DNA of 64,000 bases from GCA-2706205 sp964215955 (GTDB lineage Bacteria; Bdellovibrionota; Bacteriovoracia; Bacteriovoracales; Bacteriovoracaceae): the NCBI GenBank assembly GCA_964215955.1, contig CAXPDR010000034.1:1-64000 (forward strand), written 5' to 3'. The notes under the pieces were generated by a model. It did no database searches and was not told the DNA's origin. It saw nothing but the letters and a program-made list of their open reading frames with translations. The position numbers were made by a program, and so were the translations under genes. Shown piece after piece: positions 52,634 through 61,804 of this stretch. Numbering within the stretch: position 1 is the first letter of the stretch; every line of letters starts with the position of its first letter.

Positions 52634-53125
52634 TTAATCCATTGTCTCAAAAATAATCTTTTCAAAAAGCTTTTTTGTCGCAAACTTTTTATTCTTATTA
52701 TCCATTGCCGTGATGTAAACATTAGGTTTAGTAATTTCTCTTGTATGGTCGATGACTTTTACAATCTTTTCATATTTAAATGTACTTGAAGGCTTCAGTA
52801 TCGCTGAGTTTTCTTTTGGATGCTTCTTTTTTAACTCCATTAATCCCTCATTTAGCTTGTCTAGCTGTGAGAGGGTATAAGTCTTATAAGTCACAAGATC
52901 CAAACCTGTTTTAACAATTATCTTTTCTCCATTAAGGACTAGTGTGAGATTTAGAGGCTCTTTCTTCATCTCGGGAGAGCTTGTTGCAGTCATTGGAGCA
53001 TCACTTCCAATTTCATATATATCTATGAACTGAGCCGACATCAACAAAAAGAAAATGAAAATGAAAATAGCATCCAATATTGGGATAAGGTTCAATTTTG
53101 GTGGTTTCTTCATTCTTCTTCTCAT
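52634..53125 (-). CDS. ExbD/TolR-family protein, first copy
   Basis: 163 residues from the ATG at 53125, which has GGAG six bases upstream; a TTG at 53137 is unlikely to be used. Basic N-terminus, then PKLNLIPILDAIFIFIFFLL with the membrane Asp, and a periplasmic domain. Works with the ExbB protein encoded 22 bases upstream as a proton-driven motor. Confidence 0.88.
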   Translation of the reverse strand: MRRRMKKPPKLNLIPILDAIFIFIFFLLMSAQFIDIYEIGSDAPMTATSSPEMKKEPLNLTLVLNGEKIIVKTGLDLVTYKTYTLSQLDKLNEGLMELKKKHPKENSAILKPSSTFKYEKIVKVIDHTREITKPNVYITAMDNKNKKFATKKLFEKIIFETMD

Positions 53126-53147
53126 AAGTTTCTCCAATCAATACTAA

Positions 53148-53876
53148 TTAAGCTGCTTCACTTTTAGAGTTTGGCTTTCTAGTAGAAAGTAAGTCTACAA
53201 GTTTTACCGAAAAATGCTCTAAATCACCGATGATTTTCTCAGCTTTTGTGGTTAAGATTTGGTGTAATACCATGATTGAAATTGCTGATATCAAACCAAA
53301 AGCCGTGGTATTCATTGCTTTAGATATACCTAAGGCTAATAATTCAGCTTTTGAGGCCGGATCAGCAGATGCAACAGCAGCAAATGACTGAATAAGACCA
53401 TAAATTGTCCCTAGTAGACCAATAAGGGTTGAAACGTTGGCTATTAATGCTAAGTAACCTAATCTTTTTTCTACATGGGGAATAGACTCTAGCATACTCG
53501 ATTCTAATGCATCTTGAATTTGCTCTTTAGATTGATTGGCTCTTTTTAATCCATTTCTTAAAACTGAAGCCAATAAACTTTTATTCGTAGAGCAACTTTG
53601 TATCGCGTTTTGAACTTCATTTGTGAGGACATCTTTTTTCACTTCGTTCATTAAGCTTGTCCCATCTACATCATATTTAAATAAGTTTTTAACTCTTTCA
53701 ACAGCTATGATGATTCCAAATACCCACATGGCCAATATTATCCACATGAATACACCACCATCATCCATAAATTTTGCAAAACCCTGCACAAAATTTAACT
53801 CTTGTTGAGGCGCACCTGGTACGCTGACTGTTGCTTCCGTTGGTTGTGTTGTTTCCATCTTGTTTAGATCACTCAT
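53148..53876 (-). CDS. ExbB/TolQ/MotA-family proton channel (AglR-like)
   Basis: 242 residues. Three transmembrane helices (about 38-60, 143-165, 183-205). The conserved segment LGYLALIANVSTLIGLLGTI with YGLIQSFAAV and ISKAMNTTAFGLISAI is the ExbB/TolQ core. With two ExbD proteins it forms an inner-membrane motor; in Myxococcus, AglRQS drives gliding. Good ribosome binding site GGAGG. Confidence 0.92.
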   Translation of the reverse strand: MSDLNKMETTQPTEATVSVPGAPQQELNFVQGFAKFMDDGGVFMWIILAMWVFGIIIAVERVKNLFKYDVDGTSLMNEVKKDVLTNEVQNAIQSCSTNKSLLASVLRNGLKRANQSKEQIQDALESSMLESIPHVEKRLGYLALIANVSTLIGLLGTIYGLIQSFAAVASADPASKAELLALGISKAMNTTAFGLISAISIMVLHQILTTKAEKIIGDLEHFSVKLVDLLSTRKPNSKSEAA

Positions 53877-53888
53877 AGTTGATCCTCC

Positions 53889-54143
53889 TTATCTCAAAAA
53901 CTTTATTTCTTCTTCAATTCTTTTATCGAAATCTTCTCTGTGAAAGAGGTCTCTTTCAAAAACTTTTCTTCTTCTTTCTTTTACTGAAATATCACCTGGT
54001 GCAATAATTGAACCTTTTATTTCTAAGTCGCCTAAGTCAAACTTTTCATACTCTTTATATTTATAAATAACCTTTTTGTTTTGAGCACTTGAACTCAAAG
54101 GCAAGAGGAAAGTAAATAAGATCAAATAGATGAGTCTATTCAT
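53889..54143 (-). CDS. Small exported protein conserved in gliding-type clusters
   Basis: 84 residues; signal peptide MNRLIYLILFTFLLPLSSSA. The mature part (KYKEYEKFDLGDLEIKGSII followed by APGDISVKERRRKVF) is a pattern I associate with small conserved proteins next to AglRQS genes. Probably periplasmic. Overlaps the TPR gene upstream by eight bases. Confidence 0.7.
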   Translation of the reverse strand: MNRLIYLILFTFLLPLSSSAQNKKVIYKYKEYEKFDLGDLEIKGSIIAPGDISVKERRRKVFERDLFHREDFDKRIEEEIKFLR

Positions 54144-55491
54144 TTAGCCTCCTTGTTTTACATGTAGATGAAAGAGCCAAGGAGTAATCACCAAGTTCGT
54201 CGGCCCAAAAGGCATTTTGGAATGTATAGAATTCCTGGTCTTTCTCTCTTTTGATATTTTCGAAATCTCCACGACTTCTGTCGGCTTTAAATGTTTTATT
54301 TTTATAAGCTAACTCTCTTTTCTTTGAAAGAATCTCTAGTTTTAGATTAAACATTTCGCTTGAGAGAGAGTGGATCTCATTGATAAATTTATACATAGAT
54401 ACTTTTACATAGTGATTTATTTGTTCTTTTAAATCAGTTTGCATTTTTATAAGCATTTTCTGCTGTTCTTTATTGTTAACCTTTACAATTTCTTCATTAA
54501 GTCTATATAGATAATTCAAGTCTAGATTAAATTTAATTCTTTTACTCATTTGGGTAATCAAATTTCTTAAAAATTTACTATCTTTTTCAGATTCAGATAT
54601 TGGTGTAAACATAAGATCATGAAAAAATAGAGGAGAAGCGCTTTGTCTTCGAATAAGCGAATTTAATTTTTTACTCTTAGGTGCATACACTGTGTAATAT
54701 TTATCAATTGTAGCAAGAGCATCTTCATATAAACATAATTTGAAATAATTTAAGGCCTTTAATACTTCAGCCTCTGGTGTAAAGTAGCTTTCTAAAAGCG
54801 GGGAGTTGTAGGTCAATAATATACCTAAAGATCTATTGTAATTACCTGTGTAGTAATAAGACCACGCTTTTTCTAGTAGGGTATAAGGCCATTTGAATGA
54901 GCGTTTTGGAATGTTTTCATAATTTAAAATAGCTAGTTTATAGTTTTTTTGTTTAAAATGAATTCTAGCGATGTTTAAAATGCATGTTTCTTTTAATACT
55001 GCATAGTAGTTTTTACTTTTGTTCTTGGCTTGTTTCTCAATTGCAAATGCGGCATTTGAACAAGTTTTATAAGCCTTTACAGCTTTTTCATACTTTTTTT
55101 CCATCATGTAAGCTGTACCTCTTACGAGTAAAGCTTCTGGATAGAGTCTATTGGTCTTAGAGATTCTTTTTAGTCTTTTGTGGGCATAGTCAAACTTCTT
55201 TAAGTATAAGTTTCTTTTTCCCATAATTAGATCTGTTGTCGGTATATTTAATTTTCTTAACTCTAAATCATTATAAGTGTTAAAGTAATGGGTACCAGTA
55301 TGGCTAACTAGTTTTTCAATATATGCTTTTATTTTTCTTGAAGGTGTCTCATATTTATATCGAGTTGCAATTATATCCAAGGCCGTGAAATAGTTTCTTT
55401 TTTTATACTGCTTAAATGATTTTGAAAGTTCATCTTTGGCAGACAAATTACTTAGGAAAATGAATGTGCTTAAAACAAATAGCATCTTCAT
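54136..55491 (-). CDS. TPR protein of the gliding-type motor operon
   Basis: 451 residues; signal peptide MKMLFVLSTFIFLSNLSA. Tetratricopeptide units in the first 250 residues (YPEALLVRGTAYMMEKKYEK, AILNYENIPKRSFKWPYTLL), then a coiled region. It resembles GltE/AglT-type periplasmic proteins. Start overlaps the stop of the barrel gene by one base. Confidence 0.75.
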   Translation of the reverse strand: MKMLFVLSTFIFLSNLSAKDELSKSFKQYKKRNYFTALDIIATRYKYETPSRKIKAYIEKLVSHTGTHYFNTYNDLELRKLNIPTTDLIMGKRNLYLKKFDYAHKRLKRISKTNRLYPEALLVRGTAYMMEKKYEKAVKAYKTCSNAAFAIEKQAKNKSKNYYAVLKETCILNIARIHFKQKNYKLAILNYENIPKRSFKWPYTLLEKAWSYYYTGNYNRSLGILLTYNSPLLESYFTPEAEVLKALNYFKLCLYEDALATIDKYYTVYAPKSKKLNSLIRRQSASPLFFHDLMFTPISESEKDSKFLRNLITQMSKRIKFNLDLNYLYRLNEEIVKVNNKEQQKMLIKMQTDLKEQINHYVKVSMYKFINEIHSLSSEMFNLKLEILSKKRELAYKNKTFKADRSRGDFENIKREKDQEFYTFQNAFWADELGDYSLALSSTCKTRRLNE

Positions 55492-56189
55492 TAGAAAGAA
55501 ACTCCTACGTTAAAGATTAAGTCATTAATATTATCCCAGCTTTTAGAATCAGGGTCTTTTGGAGTCGCAGATTCAAAATTAGAATTCACAAAATCGATGC
55601 TCATATGAAAGTTTTTATTGATATGAAATTTTAAACCCGTTTTAAATTGAATTGGCGTATATGTTTCCGTTTCAAATCTATCTTCGTCTTCTAACTCCGC
55701 CGTATCCAAGTTACTTTCCATTGTTAAAGAGCCAATACCTACACCAAAATACCAATCGAAATAATAAATTTGATTGAAGGTATTTATTTTTCCATAAAAT
55801 GGTGACCAGATCGCAAACATTGAAGTAGAGCTAAGTGGTCTTCTTATAAAAGGAACTGTTCCTGAAACAATCTCCGAAGATTCTTTAGTCGTGTTATCTG
55901 AGTTATTGTATTGAAGATGTGAAAACTCTAAAGCCCACTCTTCATGAAAGTAATATCCAAATTTGAATTGAGCTCCATTGGTATCTTGGAATGTACTTGT
56001 TGTATTCGATAAATAACCAATTTCTGCATAAAATGATCTTTCTTTTGGGTATAACTTATTTTGAAGTACGTAAACAGATTTATCAGGGTCTAACCAAAGG
56101 AAATCATATAAATCTTTTTCACCGGCCAACAAAGTTTGGCTTGTTATGATTGAAGTAAAGATCAATGTTAAGACTTTTAATTTATACAT
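55491..56189 (-). CDS. Outer-membrane beta-barrel protein (OMP_myx_plus-like)
   Basis: 232 residues from ATG 56189; signal peptide MYKLKVLTLIFTSIITSQTL then LAG. Eight-strand-type barrel pattern with alternating hydrophobic residues, aromatic girdle (FQDTNGAQFKFGYYFHEEWA, INTFNQIYYFDWYFGVGIGS) and a C-terminal strand ending in VGVSF. Barrels of this type accompany Glt clusters in Myxococcus. First gene of the operon. A TTG start at 56198 is less likely. Confidence 0.8.
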   Translation of the reverse strand: MYKLKVLTLIFTSIITSQTLLAGEKDLYDFLWLDPDKSVYVLQNKLYPKERSFYAEIGYLSNTTSTFQDTNGAQFKFGYYFHEEWALEFSHLQYNNSDNTTKESSEIVSGTVPFIRRPLSSTSMFAIWSPFYGKINTFNQIYYFDWYFGVGIGSLTMESNLDTAELEDEDRFETETYTPIQFKTGLKFHINKNFHMSIDFVNSNFESATPKDPDSKSWDNINDLIFNVGVSF

Positions 56190-56289
56190 TTTACCCAAAT
56201 CCCTTTATTTTTATTACCCAGATGTTGCTTTCATCATTTCTCTTAAGTATTTATCGACTTAACTAGTTAAAACTTTATTGCTATTAAAA

Positions 56290-56330
56290 AGTACTTAAGG
56301 AAGGGGATTGGCCCTTCCTTAAGTTTTTGT
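56290..56330. terminator. Strong hairpin terminator after the vWA lipoprotein gene
   Basis: ACTTAAGGAAGGG (56293-56305), loop of six, CCCTTCCTTAAGT (56312-56324), then TTTTT; a 13-bp perfect stem. Reading on the minus strand it ends the vWA gene (stop at 56355) and separates it from the motor operon. Confidence 0.88.
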
Positions 56331-56354
56331 TAAGTTGTTTAAATCTCATTTTCA

Positions 56355-57707
56355 TTATTTTTCTATTTCGTATGAGATCTCTATTTTTGATTCAGCTGGA
56401 GGTAATAAATCTTCTTGAAATTGGATTGAGTTTTGTTCTGCATTGTAGACCCAATCAGAATTTTCAATTCCATCTACATGAACAGTTATACTTTCAAGAT
56501 TTTGTGGCTTATTTGACAGAGGGAACTGGTCAGCTAATGATGCAATCTTTCCACCCATGTTTAAAAGAGTTTCATGGAAGTCATCTCTGATACTCGCAAC
56601 TTCACCACCAGTTGTATCTGCAATTTCCTTATATCTCTTATACCAAGAGGTATATCTCATATTAACGATACTATTCGCTTTGATGTATCCATCGTTTTCT
56701 TTCCACTTTTTAATTTGCTTAAGATGGTTTTCAACAGCTTTAGGTGATTGGTCTCTCTCATCTGAAAGATAGATAATTGTAAAGTAAGCGTCATCTCTTA
56801 ACCATTGATTACCATATCTATTTGCAAATGATTCAGAAGCTAAAATACCTCTTTCTCTTCCTGAACCTCTTGTTCCAACTTGTACTAATTCTCTGAAGTT
56901 TCTGATAAATTTTGACTCATCTTCTTTCAACTTCTCAGAAGTTAACTTTGCCATTGAGTCTTTCCATTCTTTACCGTTATTATTTCCAGTCGTATCAGTT
57001 GTTGTAATGGCCATTTTGAAATCAATATCTTTTTTAACGAACTCATTAATAAATGATTCAAAATTATCACCAAGGGCTTCTTGCTCGTCTCTCATTGATC
57101 CAGAGTTATCGATTACCCAAAGGATATCAATTTTAGATCCTGTTGTGTTTTGAACAAAATCATCAGTTATAACTTCAGTTTCCGGAGTTGGCTCAGGAGT
57201 TGGCTCTGGAGTTGGCTCTGGAGTTGGCTCTGGAGTTGGCTCTGGAGTTGGTTCCGGTTGCGGAGTTGGTTCCGGTTGCGGAGTTGGTTCCGGTTGCGGA
57301 GTTGGTTCTGGAGTTGGCTCAGGAGTTGGTTCCGGAGTTGGCTCAGGAGTTGGTTCCGGAGTTGGCTCTGGAGTTGGTTCCGGAGTTGGCTCTGGAGTTG
57401 GTTCCGGTTGCGGAGTTGGCTCAGGAGTTGGTTCCGGTTGCGGAGTTGGCTCAGGAGTTGGTTCAGGAGTTGGTTCCGGTTGCGGAGTTGGTTCAGGTTG
57501 TGTCACTTCATTTTCACTACCTTCTTCCTCTTCTTCAGCATTACCATCTTCTGAGTTATTTTCAATCTCAGTTAATTTTTCTTTTTCATACTGATCATTA
57601 AGAGTTTCAATGAATTCTTTTTCATAAAATTCTTCTTCCTTACATGAAGTGAAGGCTACCAAAGTGATAGATAAAAGAAGAATCTTGCTAAGTCCCTTGG
57701 TTTTCAT
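56355..57707 (-). CDS. vWA-domain lipoprotein with a long Pro-Glu-Pro-Thr repeat
   Basis: 450 residues. Lipobox FTSC (Cys22). Acidic segment, then about 105 residues of (PEPTP)/(PQPEPTP) repeat from 71 to about 175, a stiff spacer. Then a von Willebrand A domain with MIDAS WVIDNSGSM near 200 and TTTDTTG, and a C-terminal beta-sandwich-like part. It likely displays an adhesive domain at the surface. Expect length variation of the repeat between strains. Own transcription unit upstream of the motor operon. Confidence 0.85.
   Translation of the reverse strand: MKTKGLSKILLLSITLVAFTSCKEEEFYEKEFIETLNDQYEKEKLTEIENNSEDGNAEEEEEGSENEVTQPEPTPQPEPTPEPTPEPTPQPEPTPEPTPQPEPTPEPTPEPTPEPTPEPTPEPTPEPTPEPTPEPTPQPEPTPQPEPTPQPEPTPEPTPEPTPEPTPEPTPEPTPETEVITDDFVQNTTGSKIDILWVIDNSGSMRDEQEALGDNFESFINEFVKKDIDFKMAITTTDTTGNNNGKEWKDSMAKLTSEKLKEDESKFIRNFRELVQVGTRGSGRERGILASESFANRYGNQWLRDDAYFTIIYLSDERDQSPKAVENHLKQIKKWKENDGYIKANSIVNMRYTSWYKRYKEIADTTGGEVASIRDDFHETLLNMGGKIASLADQFPLSNKPQNLESITVHVDGIENSDWVYNAEQNSIQFQEDLLPPAESKIEISYEIEK
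57183..57497. repeat. Coding tandem repeat for the PEPT linker
   Basis: Units of 12 bases (GGAGTTGGCTCT and close variants) mixed with 18-base units (GGAGTTGGTTCCGGTTGC). They are nearly identical at DNA level and so prone to slippage or recombination in multiples of three, changing linker length without a frameshift. Other frames through it encode Leu/Trp-rich artefacts. Confidence 0.9.
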
Positions 57708-58091
57708 TTTCCGCTCCTAATTGAGCGTCCAGGCAAACAAAAATTAACTACATAAATAAAATACAAATTTCACTTTGTAGGTTAATTTAAATATTCGGGT
57801 AGTTTGCCAAGCGGTTTCTCTGGATTGGATCACACAACACGTACAACAGTCAAAAACGTCCCACACAATACAGAGTATGAAATTTAAATTAATTGTACGT
57901 AACTTATCGTTTTAATCAAGTATTTCCTTAATTATTTTTGAATATTTGTTGGATTTCATTAGCTTAGACCATCTTAATAAAGAACTCTTCTTATAATTTA
58001 TTAATAAATGTTCAGTGGCAATCTTTTCCAACTCACTAAAAGCAACTTGGGCTCTTCTATTTAGTACCGATACTAATTTAGTGAGGTAATT
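57708..58091. other. 384-base intergenic region
   Basis: No credible gene. ACGTACAA (57839-57846) and TTGTACGT (57893-57900) form an 8-bp inverted repeat 46 bases apart, which could be a pair of operators. The region should hold the promoter of the vWA lipoprotein and of the gene at 58092. Confidence 0.5.
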
Positions 58092-58622
58092 ATGATTTCA
58101 ACTGTAAAAAATTTTTTAAGAAAAGAAGTAACCAAAAATGAAATAATTAGTTTTATTTTAAATCAAGAAGAGCATAGATGGATTAAAGAAAATAATTATG
58201 TGAATGCTCATTTTTTAGATTTTCTTGAGAGATTACCTCGAAAAGTTTTGCAGAATGTGTTTATAGAAAAAATGACTTTGTTTGTAAGAAGTAGTGGGCG
58301 GTTTTCTTGTGCTGTTACTAGTTTTCAACAAAATATTATTATTATTTTTCCAGAAGTTTATAATCTTATGACAAAGCCCTACGATGCATGGGCGAAGGCT
58401 GTTTTAGCTCACGAAGTTGGTCATATTCACCTAAATCACTCTGAAAAAACTGAAGACCCGATGGAGAACCAAGTTGATGCAGATACTTTTGCTTGTGAGT
58501 GTGGTTATTTAGAAGAGATAGAATCATTTTTACATGAGCAACCTGAGTCTATTGAAAAAAGAGTTAGACTAAGCTTTATCACAAATTATTATTTTACTAA
58601 TGTTGATCCTAGTGATCACTAA
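58092..58622 (+). CDS. Small cytoplasmic M48-like metallopeptidase
   Basis: 176 residues without signal or membrane helix. LAHEVGHIHLNHSE gives HExxH, and ENQVDADTFACECGY about 20 residues later matches the ExxxDAD third-ligand segment of M48-type peptidases. Lacks the membrane segments of HtpX. Ribosome binding site GAGG. Overlaps the convergent MgtC gene by 14 bases. Confidence 0.7.
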   Translation: MISTVKNFLRKEVTKNEIISFILNQEEHRWIKENNYVNAHFLDFLERLPRKVLQNVFIEKMTLFVRSSGRFSCAVTSFQQNIIIIFPEVYNLMTKPYDAWAKAVLAHEVGHIHLNHSEKTEDPMENQVDADTFACECGYLEEIESFLHEQPESIEKRVRLSFITNYYFTNVDPSDH

Positions 58623-59361
58623 TAATTACATTTGGTATATTTAGAACTTCTCTATAATTAACTTTTTCTATTTTTATGGCCTCTGAAATTTCGGAACTGA
58701 TCCTCTCCATTGCTCTGGAGTGAGCTTCAACGTATATGTTTAGAATTGTAAACCTTTCATCTCTAGTATGCTTCTCTTCAAGAAGTTTTGTCGGTTTCAC
58801 ATTTTCCAGTTCAAGAATATGATCAATTGTTTGTTTTACTGTTCCATAAGAAAGTATCTCGATATGAAATTTTTTAAAATCTTTTTCTTTTTCGATAACG
58901 CCATGGATGGGGTTTAGTAATCTTAGAACCACCAAAACGGTCACAGAAAATAAAGAGGCGACTAGGGGATATCCAACACCTATGGTATATCCAATTGCAG
59001 CCACTACCCAAATAGTAGCAGCGGTTGTTAATCCAGTTACGCTCCCTCTACTTTGTATTATGGCCCCTGCCCCTAGAAAACCAATCCCACTAACAATTTG
59101 TGCTGCAATTCTGTTTGGGTCCACCATGGCAGAAACCTCATGGGTACTCAGGTTAAGCATGGATATACTTGTGTAAAGGGTCGCTCCAATACAGATCATT
59201 ATGTTGGTTTTAAAACCTGCAGCTTTCATTTTGACTTCACGGTCATACCCAACAAGCCCACCTAGAATCAAAGCAAATATAATTTGAACTCCAATTCCAA
59301 AATAGATTGATACACTACCAAATACTTCTAATTCCATTTTTGTGTCAGTAAAGTTGATCAT
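58609..59361 (-). CDS. MgtC/SapB-family membrane protein
   Basis: 250 residues. Four to five transmembrane helices with the family core LGGLVGYDREVKMKAAGFKT, then NIMICIGATLYT, IAAQIVSGIGFLGAGAI and GLTTAATIWVVAAIGY. C-terminal cytoplasmic ACT-like domain. In pathogens MgtC inhibits the F-type ATPase and aids survival in low magnesium; role here unknown. Good ribosome binding site. Confidence 0.9.
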   Translation of the reverse strand: MINFTDTKMELEVFGSVSIYFGIGVQIIFALILGGLVGYDREVKMKAAGFKTNIMICIGATLYTSISMLNLSTHEVSAMVDPNRIAAQIVSGIGFLGAGAIIQSRGSVTGLTTAATIWVVAAIGYTIGVGYPLVASLFSVTVLVVLRLLNPIHGVIEKEKDFKKFHIEILSYGTVKQTIDHILELENVKPTKLLEEKHTRDERFTILNIYVEAHSRAMERISSEISEAIKIEKVNYREVLNIPNVIISDH

Positions 59362-59538
59362 AAAAAAAATCTCCGGATTAACCTGTAATTATATACTTAT
59401 AAAGATGAGAACTTTAGAGGGAAATATTTGAACTGTTAAATCATTAAAATTGATTTCCAAATACCTGAATATAGGGGAACCTGAAATTTTTCTTAACAGA
59501 TCTAATTGTTAAGGAATTTGGATGTATACTACCAAAGT

Positions 59539-61188
59539 ATGAGATCGTTTATTAAAATTTTAATTATTAGTTTGTTAGTTCTAGCATGTGAAAAAGAGGA
59601 TTCAAGTGGCTCATCAGACTCTGGTACAAATCCAGAACCTCAACGGCCTTCACAGAAAGGAATTGAAATTAAAGTGAGCCTTAGTAAAGAGACGAATGGA
59701 GATTTATATAACATAATAGTTAATTTCAATATCAAGAAGAATAATGAAAATCAGAACAATTTAAGTCCTAAGATTAGTCTCTCCAGAGGGACTCTTTCAC
59801 CACTACAAAAACTCGGTAATGGTAATTATTCATTTAAGATTTTACCAGATCAAACAGGTGAGCATAAATTTACTATTTCCCATGAGGATAAAACAATTTC
59901 TAAAACACCACTTGTCTTGAAAGAAGTTCACTCTGACTGGGGTGTTCCTATGTCAGTTGAGGGATATGTTAACACATCAGGGTATGAAGATGGAGTAACA
60001 GTTACTCCGGATGGTGAATATTTATTTGTACAAACGGGACCGCAGTATTCTTCGGGATCATTTTTAATGGAGGTCGATAGGGCACATGGAGGCTGTGGTG
60101 GTGCAACTAATAGGTTAAACCCTACTCGTTGTAGTCATAAGTTAATAGATGAGTTAGCTGGACCATATACGGCTCCAGAAAGACCTGGCTTCTTTAATGG
60201 AAGATTTTCTGGAAACACTGTTTTGCATAATGCGAATTCCTGGGGCGTGGGTATGGATCAAGCTCCGAACTATGCAATATCTACTATGTTTTATGGGTTT
60301 AAGAGACAGAAAGATGGCTCATTTAAAGAACCATTTCATGTCGCTTTTAATGATGAGAATGATGGTATTGCAAGTCCTTTTGGATTAAGTTTTTATATGC
60401 ATGGAGATGGGACGGCCACAACTTTGTTTACTTGGAATGATCCACAAGATCCCGATATGGTGGACTTTGATGGGGATGGTAACCCAGATGCTGAAAGCTA
60501 TTTTGATGTTTTTCATACTAAGATAATTCTAGGACAAAATAATAATTTAGGAGATCTTGAATATAGTGGAACTCCTGGAACCCCACCTGTAAGAGGAAGT
60601 AATTTTAATTCAAGTTTAGTAAACTTTGGAAAAGTCGGTATTAATGGTATTGCTGGAACACAGGGGAATTCACATCTTCACATGCCAAATGGAACTTTAA
60701 AATCTATTTGGACTGATGATGAATATGATAAAGTAGGGGATTATGGTGAGTTATCGGTTTATTATTTGGAGTCAGGAAATTTATCCTTAGGACAATGGAC
60801 TAAACTTCTTTTACCAACCAAAATTAACATTCCAGGTACAACTCATGAAATTCAACCATTTTTTACAGGCACTGGATTGTATTTTACACGTTCAGGAACC
60901 TCAAATCCTGATGTCTTTTATTCTTCATATTCGGGAAATCATACTAAAACAGATTTGGTAGATAATTCTAAATGGTCTACTCCGGAGAAAATTCTTGGAC
61001 ATACTTCAGACACTTCAAAGAATGGTGCCATAATAGGGGTTGGAGAACCTACAATCGCGAATTATAATGGAAAGGAAATATTGTATTTCGTTTATGTTGT
61101 ACTTCGGTCTAAGGATGTGGATCCTCCTGTAGGAACAGGAGTTGCCGATTTAGATTTTCAGGCCGGATATATTGAAAAGGTTAAGTAA
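59539..61188 (+). CDS. Large lipoprotein of unknown function
   Basis: 549 residues from the ATG at 59539; a TTG extension from 59506 would bury the signal peptide. Lipobox LLVLAC (Cys17). Ser/Gly/Pro-rich linker, an N-terminal Ig-like part (about 40-130), then a beta-propeller-like domain (VTVTPDGEYLFVQTG, a metal-binding-looking DFDGDGNPDAESYFD, and IGVGEPTIANYNGKEILYFV). TATACT lies eight bases before the ATG. The next gene starts on its stop codon (TAATG). Confidence 0.65.
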   Translation: MRSFIKILIISLLVLACEKEDSSGSSDSGTNPEPQRPSQKGIEIKVSLSKETNGDLYNIIVNFNIKKNNENQNNLSPKISLSRGTLSPLQKLGNGNYSFKILPDQTGEHKFTISHEDKTISKTPLVLKEVHSDWGVPMSVEGYVNTSGYEDGVTVTPDGEYLFVQTGPQYSSGSFLMEVDRAHGGCGGATNRLNPTRCSHKLIDELAGPYTAPERPGFFNGRFSGNTVLHNANSWGVGMDQAPNYAISTMFYGFKRQKDGSFKEPFHVAFNDENDGIASPFGLSFYMHGDGTATTLFTWNDPQDPDMVDFDGDGNPDAESYFDVFHTKIILGQNNNLGDLEYSGTPGTPPVRGSNFNSSLVNFGKVGINGIAGTQGNSHLHMPNGTLKSIWTDDEYDKVGDYGELSVYYLESGNLSLGQWTKLLLPTKINIPGTTHEIQPFFTGTGLYFTRSGTSNPDVFYSSYSGNHTKTDLVDNSKWSTPEKILGHTSDTSKNGAIIGVGEPTIANYNGKEILYFVYVVLRSKDVDPPVGTGVADLDFQAGYIEKVK

Positions 61189-61703
61189 TGTTTAATTTCT
61201 CAGAACTATTTGGACAAGACCAAGCTAAGCAAAAAATTAAAGAATATGGAAAACTATTTGATAAACTTACTAAAGAATACCCATCCATTGAAGAAGAAAC
61301 CTTAGTTATTTCTAGCTGCATAGCTGGTTTAATGGCCAGAGTCGCATATGTTGACTTTCATTTAGATAAAAATGAATTGATTAAGATGAAAAGTATTCTC
61401 ACTGAATGGAATATCACCCCTAACTTAAATAGTAATCAAATTGTTGAAATTGCTGTGGACCATATTAAAGAAATGGCCGGTTTAGAAAATCATTTGTATG
61501 TAAAGCCACTTAATAAATTAATGAATAAGGAAGACCGTTTCCGATTACTTGAATTTTTGTTTATAGTTGCAGCAAGTGATGGAAAGGTAGAGGCTTTAGA
61601 ATCTGAGGAAATTAGAATTATCTGTAAGGGACTTGAGCTTTCTAATCAACATTTTTTGAGTGCTAGAGCTGACGTTGCTGAATTTTTGAAAGCACTTTCT
61701 TGA
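61188..61703 (+). CDS. TerB-family protein
   Basis: 171 residues, all-helical. AGLMARVAYVDFHLDKNELI then FLFIVAASDGKVEALESEEI are the paired acidic-loop motifs of TerB/DjlA-N domains, which bind metal or act as scaffolds. Cytoplasmic. Coupled to the lipoprotein gene by TAATG. Confidence 0.8.
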   Translation: MFNFSELFGQDQAKQKIKEYGKLFDKLTKEYPSIEEETLVISSCIAGLMARVAYVDFHLDKNELIKMKSILTEWNITPNLNSNQIVEIAVDHIKEMAGLENHLYVKPLNKLMNKEDRFRLLEFLFIVAASDGKVEALESEEIRIICKGLELSNQHFLSARADVAEFLKALS

Positions 61704-61804
61704 GTCCTAAACTCTCTTATTGTTAATATTCCCCCACTTCAAATAAATTTAAAAACTATGATATAATTATGTCAGGATTAAGATGAACAGGATGTTCTGT
61801 ATAT

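Noticed and set aside
57183..57497. CRISPR array
   Set aside because: The repeats are contiguous 12/18-base coding units with no unique spacers and no cas genes nearby.
57150..57601. Two long plus-strand frames rich in Trp/Leu/Arg or Glu/Leu/Val across the repeat
   Set aside because: Shadows of the PEPT-coding tandem repeat on the opposite strand; no start signals.
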